The translations under genes were made by a program, and so were the position numbers. The notes under the pieces are model-generated. The model had not been told where the DNA came from. It saw only the letters and a program-made list of their open reading frames with translations, and did not search any database. From contig DMBA01000374.1 of the NCBI GenBank assembly GCA_003446315.1, positions 1-7,860 of the forward strand: 7,860 nucleotides of DNA. Direction: 5' to 3'. Source of the DNA: Ruminococcus sp. Lineage in GTDB: Bacteria > Bacillota > Clostridia > Oscillospirales > Ruminococcaceae. Position 1 is the stretch's first letter; the number at the start of each line of letters is the position of its first letter. Of the stretch, positions 1-6,499 are shown in pieces.

Positions 1-399
1 TCGCAGGCACATGATTTTGTAACGGCGTTTCCCGATGGCTATGATACCATGATCGAGCAGGGCGGCTCGAATGTATCGGGCGGACAGAAGCAGCGGCTTT
101 GTATTGCCCGCGCCCTTTTGAAGAAGCCGAAGATCCTGATTCTGGATGATTCCACCAGTGCAGTCGATACCAAAACAGATGCGTTCATCCGCGCCGGATT
201 CAAGAAGTTCATTCCGGATACGACCAAGATCATCATTGCGCAGCGGATCGCCTCTGTACAGGATGCAGACATGATCCTTGTGCTGGATCATGGCACGATT
301 GCTGCGACCGGCACGCACGAAGAACTGATGAAAACCAGCCCGATCTACCGGGAAGTATACGAACAGCAAACACATGGGGGTGATGGAGATGCCGCGTAA
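1..399 (+). CDS. ABC exporter half-transporter, C-terminal part of the nucleotide-binding domain (5' end outside window)
   Basis: The reading frame is open from base 1, so only the last 132 codons of an ABC ATPase are visible. They show the signature motif VSGGQ (visible residues 25-29), a Walker B strand ending LILDD (Asp49-Asp50), a D-loop (SAVD) and the switch region IIIAQR. Two catalytic positions are altered. The Walker B glutamate is Asp50 and the switch histidine is Gln81. In heterodimeric exporters of the TM287/288 type this is the normal look of the subunit carrying the degenerate ATP site, so it is not decay. The partner is the next gene, which overlaps this one by 11 bases, so the two are surely co-translated. 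The transmembrane domain and Walker A lie outside the window. The substrate cannot be told; drugs, lipids or peptides are all possible for this family. Confidence 0.93.
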   Translation, partial: SQAHDFVTAFPDGYDTMIEQGGSNVSGGQKQRLCIARALLKKPKILILDDSTSAVDTKTDAFIRAGFKKFIPDTTKIIIAQRIASVQDADMILVLDHGTIAATGTHEELMKTSPIYREVYEQQTHGGDGDAA

Positions 400-2314
400 T
401 ACAAAAGGATTCGGAGCACCGCGCAAACCGGGCGAGGCAATGCAGTCCCTCAAACGGATCATCAAAATGCTGCGGGAATTTTATCCGGTGCTGTTTCCGG
501 TCACGATCATCTGCATTTTGTTCTCATCGGCAACATCCTCGATTCCGGCAGTCTTCATGCAGAAGGTCATTGCAGATATCCAGACATTCTCGGAAACCGG
601 TGACTGGGAAGCAGCGAAAGCGGTCATTCTGCCGAAGGTCTATGTGCTGATTACACTGTATGTGATCTCGATTTGCGCCATGACGCTTTATCAGCAGCTC
701 GTTGCGATCATGGGGCAGGGCTTCCTGAACAAGATGCGCTGTGCGATGTTTGACGGCATGCAGAATCTGCCGATCCGTTATTTTGACACACACCAGCACG
801 GCGACATCATGAGCCATTATACGAATGATATTGATGCACTGCGGCAGCTTCTTTCGCAGGCACTCCCCTCTTTTGTGCAGGCAGGCTCCATTGTTGTATT
901 TGTCTTCTGCATCATGGTATATTACAGCGTATGGCTGCTGCTGATCGTGCTGCTGGGTGTTGCAGCAATGATGTTTGTCTCCAAGACCATCGGCGGCGGT
1001 TCTGCGAAATATTTTATCCGGCAGCAGGAAGCGGTCGGTAAAACAGAGGGCTTTGTGCAGGAAATGATGACCGGACAGAAAGTCGTGCAGGTATTCTGCC
1101 ATGAGGAGCAGAGCCAGAAGGATTTTGACGAGATCAATGATGCGCTTTACGAAGATATGTACCGTGCACATGCATATGCAAATGCGCTTGCACCGATCAT
1201 TCTGAACATCGGCAATGTGCTGTATGTCGTGATTGCAGCGATCGGCGGTGCACTGGTGCTCAGCGGCGTACCGAATCTGTCGCTTTCGGGTCTTGCGCTG
1301 GGCGTGGATATCCTCGTACCGTTCCTGAATATGACGAAGCAGTTCACCGGCAATCTGAATCAGGTGACGCAGCAGATCAACGCAATCGTGATGGCAGTTG
1401 CAGGTGCAGAGCGTATCTTTGCGCTGATGGATGAGCAGCCGGAACCGGATGACGGCTATGTCACGATGGTCAACGCGACCGAAGATGCAGACGGGAATAT
1501 CACCGAAGCAAACGAGATCACGCACCGCTGGGCATGGAAGCACCCGCACAGCGCAGACGGCAGCATCACCTATACGCCTTTGCGGGGTGAAGTCACGCTG
1601 AATGAAGTGGATTTTGCATATGAGGAAGGCAAGCCGGTGCTGCATGATATCACGATATTTGCAAAGCCGGGACAAAAAATCGCATTTGTAGGCGCAACAG
1701 GCGCAGGCAAAACCACCATCACGAATCTGATTAACCGTTTTTATGACATTGCAGACGGAAAGATCCGGTATGACGGCATCAACATCAACAAGATCCGGAA
1801 ATCAGACCTGCGGCGGTCGCTTGGCATCGTATTGCAGGAAACGAATCTGTTCACCGGCACTGTCATGGATAATATCCGATACGGCAGACTGGATGCAACC
1901 GATGAGCAGTGCATTTCGGCAGCAAAGCTGGCAGGTGCAGATGATTTCATCACGCGCTTACCGGAAGGCTACAACACTATGCTGACCGGAAACGGCGCAA
2001 ATCTCTCGCAGGGACAGCGTCAGCTCATAGCGATTGCGCGTGCAGCAGTAGCAGATCCGCCTGTCATGATTCTGGACGAAGCAACATCGTCTATTGATAC
2101 GCGCACAGAAGCGATCGTTTCACGCGGCATGGATGCGCTGATGAAGGGCAGAACGGTCTTTGTGATTGCGCACCGTTTATCGACCGTCCGCAACTCGGAT
2201 GTGATTATGGTGCTTGACCACGGCAGGATCATAGAGCGCGGCACACATGATGCGCTGCTCGAGAAGAAAGGCACTTATTATCAGCTTTATACCGGCGCAT
2301 TTGAACTGGATTAA
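389..2314 (+). CDS. ABC exporter half-transporter (TMD-NBD fusion), catalytically competent partner of a heterodimer
   Basis: This 641-residue half-transporter is complete. Six hydrophobic segments (roughly 32-56, 82-105, two between 160 and 200, 270-296 and 302-325) form an exporter-type transmembrane domain. The ATPase domain follows, with Walker [10 protein letters not shown] (435-443), Q-loop Gln483, signature LSQGQ (539-543), Walker B VMILDE with catalytic Glu564, and switch His595. Walker B and the switch are canonical, but the signature has Gln in place of the first Gly of LSGGQ. In a heterodimer this signature faces the degenerate Walker site of the upstream subunit, so the two genes have matching changes. 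An extra stretch of about 50 residues (345-400) containing WAWKHP joins the two domains, as in many Firmicutes relatives. ATG 389 is chosen because GGGGGTG (376-382) sits at ribosome-binding distance. In-frame ATGs at 374 and 383 are alternatives. Substrate unknown. Confidence 0.92.
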   Translation: MPRNTKGFGAPRKPGEAMQSLKRIIKMLREFYPVLFPVTIICILFSSATSSIPAVFMQKVIADIQTFSETGDWEAAKAVILPKVYVLITLYVISICAMTLYQQLVAIMGQGFLNKMRCAMFDGMQNLPIRYFDTHQHGDIMSHYTNDIDALRQLLSQALPSFVQAGSIVVFVFCIMVYYSVWLLLIVLLGVAAMMFVSKTIGGGSAKYFIRQQEAVGKTEGFVQEMMTGQKVVQVFCHEEQSQKDFDEINDALYEDMYRAHAYANALAPIILNIGNVLYVVIAAIGGALVLSGVPNLSLSGLALGVDILVPFLNMTKQFTGNLNQVTQQINAIVMAVAGAERIFALMDEQPEPDDGYVTMVNATEDADGNITEANEITHRWAWKHPHSADGSITYTPLRGEVTLNEVDFAYEEGKPVLHDITIFAKPGQKIAFVGATGAGKTTITNLINRFYDIADGKIRYDGININKIRKSDLRRSLGIVLQETNLFTGTVMDNIRYGRLDATDEQCISAAKLAGADDFITRLPEGYNTMLTGNGANLSQGQRQLIAIARAAVADPPVMILDEATSSIDTRTEAIVSRGMDALMKGRTVFVIAHRLSTVRNSDVIMVLDHGRIIERGTHDALLEKKGTYYQLYTGAFELD

Positions 2315-2385
2315 GCGCGGAGCCCGCGCGGGCATTGATCTAAAGTTTACCGGATTGCAAATATAATCGCAGTCAAGTGTTCTTG
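2315..2385 (+). repeat. Left arm of a 71-bp imperfect inverted repeat
   Basis: This segment starts directly after the stop codon of the ABC transporter gene. Aligned by hand without gaps to the reverse complement of 2589-2659, it matches at 55 of 71 positions. The match includes an 11-base block TGATCTAAAGT (2336-2346) and a 15-base block AGTCAAGTGTTCTTG (2371-2385), both perfect. Its outer end folds into the hairpin GCGCGG-AGC-CCGCGC (2315-2329), and GCCCGCGCGGGC (2322-2333) is also a perfect palindrome. It could be a REP-like unit or the end of a small non-autonomous mobile element. Confidence 0.85.
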
Positions 2386-2388
2386 CGT

Positions 2389-2440
2389 GAAACCATGCTT
2401 ATGAACAAGTCGAAATACTCGCGTGTTCGTGTGTGGTTTC
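2389..2440. other. Imperfect stem-loop in the core of the inverted-repeat region
   Basis: GAAACCA (2389-2395) pairs with TGGTTTC (2434-2440). Inside it, GAACA (2403-2407) pairs with TGTTC (2424-2428), leaving a 16-base terminal loop. No open reading frame or poly-T tract goes with it. A weak sigma-70-like pair on the - strand (TTGTAT, 16 bases, TATATT, around 2462-2489) would read into it, so a small RNA is conceivable. Nothing else supports that. Confidence 0.35.
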
Positions 2441-2496
2441 AATGAGAATCAAAACGCCCTTAATATAAAGACAATCCAAATCAATACAAGAGCAGT

Positions 2497-2546
2497 AAAA
2501 AAATGATTACGGGGGAAGCAGCCTTTTTGAAAAGGTCACTTCCCCC
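2497..2546. terminator. Probable bidirectional intrinsic terminator between convergent genes
   Basis: GGGGGAAG (2511-2518) pairs with CTTCCCCC (2539-2546), and inside it CCTTTT (2522-2527) pairs with AAAAGG (2530-2535), giving a 14-bp interrupted stem. On the - strand the stem is followed after 7 bases by seven T (A-run 2497-2503). On the + strand it is followed by GCTTTTG. It lies between the converging ABC transporter and hydF genes, where a shared terminator is expected. The T-tracts are not immediately adjacent to the stem, which lowers certainty. Confidence 0.65.
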
Positions 2547-2554
2547 GCTTTTGC

Positions 2555-2570
2555 ACGCAAATGCGTTTTT
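2555..2570 (+). terminator. Weak secondary terminator-like hairpin
   Basis: ACGCA (2555-2559) pairs with TGCGT (2562-2566) and runs straight into TTTTT, then CTTT. The stem is short, with a two-base loop at full pairing, so it would at most back up the larger stem-loop upstream for + strand transcripts. Confidence 0.3.
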
Positions 2571-2588
2571 CTTTCAATTGACTTGATA

Positions 2589-2659
2589 CAAGAACACTTG
2601 ACTTTGGCGCTATATGCCATCCGGCAGACTTTAGATCATTTGCAGCGCGGCTTCCGCGC
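2589..2659 (-). repeat. Right arm of the 71-bp imperfect inverted repeat
   Basis: This is the reverse-complement partner of 2315-2385 (55 of 71 matches, no gaps). Read on the - strand it has the hairpin GCGCGG-AAG-CCGCGC (2659-2645), then TGATCTAAAGT, CCGGAT and AGTCAAGTGTTCTTG (2603-2589). Its outer 38 bases are also the downstream copy of the 39-bp tandem duplication that ends hydF. No target-site duplication flanks the paired arms. Confidence 0.85.
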
Positions 2660-2699
2660 CCGGCGGACTTTAGATCATTTGCAGCGCGGCTTCCGCGCC
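2622..2699 (-). repeat. 39-bp direct tandem duplication, two units, overlapping the end of hydF
   Basis: Units 2622-2660 and 2661-2699 are identical except for one base (A2626 against G2665). Each holds the hairpin GCGCGG-NNN-CCGCGC and the conserved TGATCTAAAGT (read on the - strand). The hydF-proximal unit encodes the last nine residues and the stop of hydF. The second unit repeats the same codons, including the TAA, in the 3' untranslated region in the same frame (39 = 13 codons). Replication slippage or repeat expansion is the likely origin. Confidence 0.95.
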
Positions 2700-3902
2700 C
2701 CGCGGGGGCTCCCCGCCGCCGCCGAGGTTCAGAGCACGATCAAGAATGCCGGTACATGCAGCAAGCGTCACGCCGTAATTGGTAAACGGCACACCGCAGG
2801 CAAGTGCCGTGCGCATACGCCATTGCAATTCCCGTTCCGTGCGCATACAGCCGCCGCAATGGATCACAAGATCATATTGTTCCAGATCAGTCGGGAAAGA
2901 ACCGCCGGAAGCATAAGAAAGCGCAAATTGTCTGCCGGTAAACTTCCCGATTGCCTTCGGCAGCTTGACCGTCCCGATATCATTGCACTGCCGATGATGC
3001 GTACATCCCTCTGCAATGAGGATATGCGCACCGTCGGGCAGCTTTTTGAGCGCACGCACGCCGTCAACCGCCGTTTTGAGAAAGCCTTTATACCGCGCCA
3101 TCAGGATGGAGAAGGATGTCAGCGGAACATCCTGCGGCACAATGCCGGCAACCGCAGCAAACGCCTGACTGTCCGTGACCACCATGCGGGGCGGTGTTTT
3201 GAGGGATTGCAGCAGCCCTGCGAGCTGTTCGGGCTGCACGACCAACGCAGAAGCATGCGCATCCAGAATTTCCCGCAGCGTCTGCTGCTGGGGAAGAATC
3301 AATCTGCCTTTTGGCGCAGATTCGTCAATCGGCGTAACCAGCACGACGAGATCGTGTTCCGCGATGAGATCCCGAATGATAAAGCGTTCCGGCGCATCCT
3401 GACGGGCAAGTTTGCCGAGTGCCTCTTTCAGTTCATGGATTCCTTTACCGGTCTTCGCACTGACGAGCAGCGCATGCTCCGGCAGTTGACCGGGCAGCTC
3501 CTGCAATTTATCGCATTGACTCAATGCAAGCAGATACGGGATTTTCTGTTCCTCAAACAATCGGATCAGCGATTGTTCCGTATCAGAAAGCGGCTTTGCG
3601 GCATCGGCAACGAGCACCGCAAGATCCGTGCGATAGAGTTCCCGTTTTGTTTTTTCGATGCGCTGTGCACCGAGCAGCGCGTCATCATCGTCATAGCCGG
3701 CAGTATCGGTAATGAGGACAGCGCCCAGCGGGAGCAGCTCCATACTTTTGCTGACGGCATCGGTCGTTGTACCGGCGACATCGGAAACGATCGACACATC
3801 CTGACCGGTCAGCGCATTGACCAGACTGGATTTTCCTGCATTCCGCGCACCGAAGAATCCGATGTGGATTCGTTCGGACGCAGGCACCTGTTCAAGACTC
3901 AT
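2670..3902 (-). CDS. hydF: [FeFe]-hydrogenase H-cluster maturation GTPase HydF
   Basis: This 410-residue cytoplasmic protein is the scaffold that receives the 2Fe precursor made with HydE and HydG and delivers it to apo-hydrogenase. The N-terminal GTPase domain shows G1 GARNAGKS (18-25), G2 around Thr45-47, G3 DTAG (66-69) and G5 SAK (148-150). The G4 motif reads SQCD (128-131) instead of NKxD. The C-terminal cluster domain has the HydF-specific CTH (300-302) and HCGGC (348-352), 45 residues apart, which ligate a [4Fe-4S] cluster; this makes the call firm. The start ATG has AGGAG seven bases upstream. Residues 394-410, after ILDRALNL, look like an added Gly/Ala-rich tail whose end is encoded by the tandem repeat. 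No hydE, hydG or hydrogenase gene lies in the window. The gene is 57 bases downstream of the cellulase and may be co-transcribed with it. Confidence 0.96.
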   Translation of the reverse strand: MSLEQVPASERIHIGFFGARNAGKSSLVNALTGQDVSIVSDVAGTTTDAVSKSMELLPLGAVLITDTAGYDDDDALLGAQRIEKTKRELYRTDLAVLVADAAKPLSDTEQSLIRLFEEQKIPYLLALSQCDKLQELPGQLPEHALLVSAKTGKGIHELKEALGKLARQDAPERFIIRDLIAEHDLVVLVTPIDESAPKGRLILPQQQTLREILDAHASALVVQPEQLAGLLQSLKTPPRMVVTDSQAFAAVAGIVPQDVPLTSFSILMARYKGFLKTAVDGVRALKKLPDGAHILIAEGCTHHRQCNDIGTVKLPKAIGKFTGRQFALSYASGGSFPTDLEQYDLVIHCGGCMRTERELQWRMRTALACGVPFTNYGVTLAACTGILDRALNLGGGGEPPRGAEAALQMI

Positions 3903-3924
3903 AAAAAAACTCCTGTCTACAGTT

Positions 3925-3950
3925 CATCCCGACGGAAAACCGCCGGGATG
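3925..3950. other. Stable hairpin between the cellulase gene and hydF
   Basis: CATCCCG (3925-3931) and CGG (3933-3935) pair with CCG (3940-3942) and CGGGATG (3944-3950), with one A/C mismatch and an AAAA loop on the + strand. In the cellulase-to-hydF direction (- strand) no T-tract follows; the hydF ribosome binding site comes next. A T-rich tract (TTATTTTT) follows only on the + strand, where no gene reads in. It may therefore be an mRNA processing or 3'-end stability hairpin, or a terminator of stray + strand transcription. Confidence 0.55.
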
Positions 3951-3959
3951 CTGTTATTT

Positions 3960-5696
3960 TTAATTCAGTTCACGAATCATCATTGCGAGATATTTCAGGA
4001 TCGTTGTTGCATCAGAGGAACTAAGCCCGCCGGTACCGTCAACATCCGCATTCTGCTGACCGTCTTCTGTGACGACCGCCGTTGAATCCTCAGCGAGCAT
4101 TCTGCACAGCAGCACAACGTCATCGACAGCCACTTCGCCGTCACAATTGACATCACCGGGCATCCGTTTGGTCGGAACGGGTTTTGTAGTAGTCGTGGTG
4201 GTGAGGGAGACAGACGAAGTCGTGGTCGTGGTTGTGGAAGTAGTGGTTGCAGTCGTAGTCGTCGTTGTGGAAGGCTGCGGTTTTACGCCGCCGTAGTAAT
4301 CGCTGAGCGACTGCCCGTTGACACCGATCGGATACTGGTGGTCAAGGCTGATGAACACGCCGTCCTCATCCTGCCAGAGTGCCGGCTCCACGAATGCATA
4401 TTTCTCATCATCCCAACTCTGGAAGTTATTATACATCAAGCCGCCGGTATCGGACGAATTCTCATTGAAGCACCAGAAGGTGTGATGGATATGCATGTCG
4501 ATCATATAATCGCGGAGAATGGTAAGCCACTGGGTATTGGCACCGGAAGGGTCATTCTTTTTATCAATGAAGCCGCCCCACTCGCCCATCAGCAGCGGCG
4601 CAATGTTATTCTCGACCAGATATGCCCATGTATCGCGCCAATATTCATCCAGCAGCGATTCTCTGTCAAACTCATACGAAGTCCAGTTCGGCTTTGTACC
4701 TTCAAGGTGGAACCAATCCTGTTCATAAACGAAGGGGCCGTAATCATGCGGCGAATACACAAGCTGACTCTGATGCTCGCCCAGATCGACCGGATAATCC
4801 TTCACGCCGCGGAAGTTTGCCCCCCACCATGCGCCGTAATAAGGGCTCCACGGATAGCGGGTATAGTCAACGGAATGGGAATTCCAGTCCTCGCCTTCCT
4901 CAAATTTCGGATAAACCTCAATGCCCTCGACCATAATGAGCAGATTGGGATTCTGGTCAAGGCAGGCTTTCGCACCGCGTTCCGCAGCATAGCGCCAGTT
5001 ATTGTCATCCTTGGAGCCGTCCCACTTTGCAAAGATGCCGTCATCCGTTTTACCGTGCGGCTCATTTTTCAGGTCAATGGCGATGACCGTATCATCATCC
5101 TTATAATACTCACTGAACCATGAAAGAGCCGTCAGCCAGTCGTCCATACTGTAGTTGCTGTCATACCACAGCGCGTAGTTATGACCGGCAGCATTTGTCG
5201 TTGCACAGTGAACGTCCATCATGATCTTGATGCCTTTTTCCTTGCACCATTTCACGACCTGATTCCAGATGTCAAAGCTGTACATCGGCGTACCGCCCAC
5301 AACGCCCTCAATGGTCAGCTCCGGATTCTCATACTGATTGAGCTTGATGAGCTTATCCGGCGCGCGTTTTTTCCATTGGAGCAAAATCTCCGTGGACATC
5401 GGAACACGGAGCAGATTGAAGCCGTGATCGGCGATCAGATCGAGACAGTGGTTGACATTTGCCGACCACGCGCCGTCAAAGATCTGTGAACCGACATTAT
5501 AGCCGAACCAGTTGACACCGGTCATCCAGACCTCGTTGCCGTTCATATCAACGATTTTTCCGTTTTCGACATGCAGCCAGTCATCATGGCAGTCATCCAG
5601 TGCGACCGCAGAAGGCGACACCGGAAGCATCCCCATATTCAGGGCAAGCATGGCGGCAGTTGTCATGACCGCAACTGCCTTTTTCATGATTCTCAT
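3960..5696 (-). CDS. Secreted GH5 (subfamily 1-like) endoglucanase with C-terminal dockerin
   Basis: The 578-residue precursor hydrolyses beta-1,4-glucan outside the cell. A signal peptide spans about 1-32 (basic MRIMKK, hydrophobic core, cleavage after AVA). The GH5 domain covers about 36-460 and has the family's conserved residues: Arg97, His163, Asn211-Glu212 (acid/base, in LKNEPHG), His317 and Tyr319, nucleophile Glu372 (MGEWGG) and Trp408. The pattern resembles Acidothermus E1, so subfamily GH5_1 is likely. A Thr/Ser/Pro linker (475-510) precedes a dockerin (513-578) with calcium loops at 515-526 and 551-562. No carbohydrate-binding module is seen; targeting must come through a scaffoldin. 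ATG 5696 is chosen because it opens the signal peptide and AGAGGGGG lies seven bases upstream. The frame stays open to 5888, but that extension overlaps the upstream gene and would bury the signal peptide. It sits 62 bases after a membrane-protein gene. Confidence 0.96.
   Translation of the reverse strand: MRIMKKAVAVMTTAAMLALNMGMLPVSPSAVALDDCHDDWLHVENGKIVDMNGNEVWMTGVNWFGYNVGSQIFDGAWSANVNHCLDLIADHGFNLLRVPMSTEILLQWKKRAPDKLIKLNQYENPELTIEGVVGGTPMYSFDIWNQVVKWCKEKGIKIMMDVHCATTNAAGHNYALWYDSNYSMDDWLTALSWFSEYYKDDDTVIAIDLKNEPHGKTDDGIFAKWDGSKDDNNWRYAAERGAKACLDQNPNLLIMVEGIEVYPKFEEGEDWNSHSVDYTRYPWSPYYGAWWGANFRGVKDYPVDLGEHQSQLVYSPHDYGPFVYEQDWFHLEGTKPNWTSYEFDRESLLDEYWRDTWAYLVENNIAPLLMGEWGGFIDKKNDPSGANTQWLTILRDYMIDMHIHHTFWCFNENSSDTGGLMYNNFQSWDDEKYAFVEPALWQDEDGVFISLDHQYPIGVNGQSLSDYYGGVKPQPSTTTTTTATTTSTTTTTTSSVSLTTTTTTKPVPTKRMPGDVNCDGEVAVDDVVLLCRMLAEDSTAVVTEDGQQNADVDGTGGLSSSDATTILKYLAMMIRELN
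4167..4274 (-). repeat. Low-complexity threonine-codon tract (interdomain linker)
   Basis: Runs of ACN codons on the - strand encode the Thr/Ser/Pro linker between the GH5 and dockerin domains of the cellulase. The third codon positions vary, so the tract is selected at the protein level and is not a simple DNA microsatellite, though length variation between strains is likely. Such linkers are often O-glycosylated in cellulosomal enzymes. Confidence 0.85.
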
Positions 5697-5718
5697 AACA
5701 AAACCCCCTCTTTGCTTG

Positions 5719-5746
5719 AAAAACGAATTACCGGCAGCCTTGCCGG
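5719..5746 (-). terminator. Weak intrinsic terminator or attenuator upstream of the cellulase
   Basis: CCGGCA (5731-5736) pairs with TGCCGG (5741-5746) around a four-base loop. Read on the - strand, the stem is followed after seven bases by TTTTT (5723-5719). It lies between the membrane-protein gene and the cellulase ribosome binding site, so it could end or dampen transcription arriving from the atp side. The stem is only six base pairs and the T-tract is displaced. Confidence 0.45.
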
Positions 5747-5758
5747 ATGATACCGGAT

Positions 5759-6445
5759 TCAATAGCTGAACTGTCTTGCACGCCGATAGCGAATAAAGCA
5801 CAAAACGGTCAGCACAAGCATCACGACAGTGAGCACCGCACAGACAAGAAAGCCGGGGATCACGAATTTGAACCGGCTGAAATCGCATCTACGGATGACA
5901 TACTGTGTCACGCAGTCCGTATCAAAGCCCTCTCCGTACCATTCCTGAAAGATATCGCGCAGATCATCGCGCATTTCAACGACTTTTCCGGTGATCTCAA
6001 GGGTCGTGGAAGGCTGTACAGCGCCGGAGAGATCGACATCGTCATCTGATTTGGCATTGTCATAGGCTTCTCCGACCGCCTCATAGAAAGCCGTGCATTC
6101 TGCTTCCAGTTTATTGAGTGTGCTGCACTCATCTGCATTGGCAGTCTCATAGATCACATAGGAACCGTTATACATATAGCATGCATAATACTGACTTGTC
6201 ACGCGCTTGGAAGTCGGGATACCGAATATTGTATTTGTTTCTTCGAGTTCAGCGATGCTGCCGTCACAGTCATCAATCACGCCCTGCACCAGCGCACCGC
6301 TTTGCAGGTCATTTGTACTGAGCGTGCTGTAATCGAGCACATCTCCGTCTTTATATTTCACATATGACGGAATCTCGGTAAAGAGCCCGACTGCAATGAC
6401 TGCAAACAGCAAAGCCAGCGCGGCACAGATCTTCACTTTATTCAT
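5759..6445 (-). CDS. Uncharacterised two-helix membrane protein
   Basis: I do not recognise this 228-residue protein. It has a hydrophobic helix at about 4-22 after MNKVK, a polar acidic region (26-190), and a second helix at about 194-218 (GFLVCAVLTVVMLVLTVLCF) followed by the basic tail RYRRARQFSY. Basic residues at both ends suggest that the termini are inside and the middle domain is outside. The outer region has six cysteines (60, 89, 107, 117, 178, 187), which could form disulfides, and several Tyr-rich strands (YYACYMY, 86-92). The start ATG is preceded by GGAAAGG eight bases upstream. It lies 54 bases after atpC and 62 bases before the cellulase, on the same strand. It is not one of the usual atp operon members. 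A role in the envelope is all the sequence allows. Confidence 0.8.
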   Translation of the reverse strand: MNKVKICAALALLFAVIAVGLFTEIPSYVKYKDGDVLDYSTLSTNDLQSGALVQGVIDDCDGSIAELEETNTIFGIPTSKRVTSQYYACYMYNGSYVIYETANADECSTLNKLEAECTAFYEAVGEAYDNAKSDDDVDLSGAVQPSTTLEITGKVVEMRDDLRDIFQEWYGEGFDTDCVTQYVIRRCDFSRFKFVIPGFLVCAVLTVVMLVLTVLCFIRYRRARQFSY

Positions 6446-6471
6446 ATTCCGAACCTTTCCTTTTCATCATA

Positions 6472-6489
6472 CTGCGTGAGCGAACGCAG
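6472..6489. other. Small hairpin between atpC and the membrane-protein gene
   Basis: CTGCGT (6472-6477) pairs with ACGCAG (6484-6489) around a six-base loop. No T-tract follows in the direction of transcription (- strand); the ribosome binding site of the next gene comes about 20 bases later. It may mark the 3' end of processed atp mRNA, but it is too weak to call a terminator. Confidence 0.35.
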
Positions 6490-6499
6490 CAAACGATTG

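Noticed and set aside
1..399. Decaying ABC transporter gene because catalytic residues are changed
   Set aside because: The changes are the standard ones of a degenerate-site subunit in a heterodimeric exporter, and the frame is intact.
524..1675. A 383-codon open frame on the - strand opposite the ABC transporter
   Set aside because: It is Cys/His/Arg-rich shadow sequence antisense to a transporter with complete motifs.
2315..2699. Insertion sequence or CRISPR array in the repeat region
   Set aside because: There is no transposase frame, no target-site duplication, and the repeats are inverted or directly abutting without unique spacers.
2583..4085. A 500-codon open frame on the + strand opposite hydF
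   Set aside because: It lies almost entirely antisense to a clearly identified hydF with conserved motifs, has Arg/His/Gln-rich composition, no ribosome binding site and no recognisable domain.
4167..4274. Valine-repeat protein on the + strand
   Set aside because: It is the complement of the threonine linker codons of the cellulase.
4338..5123. A 261-codon open frame on the + strand opposite the cellulase
   Set aside because: It is antisense to the GH5 catalytic domain, with no start signals or known family.
5697..5888. A 64-residue N-terminal extension of the cellulase
   Set aside because: It would overlap the upstream gene and push the signal peptide inside the protein; the ribosome binding site and signal peptide both indicate the start at 5696.
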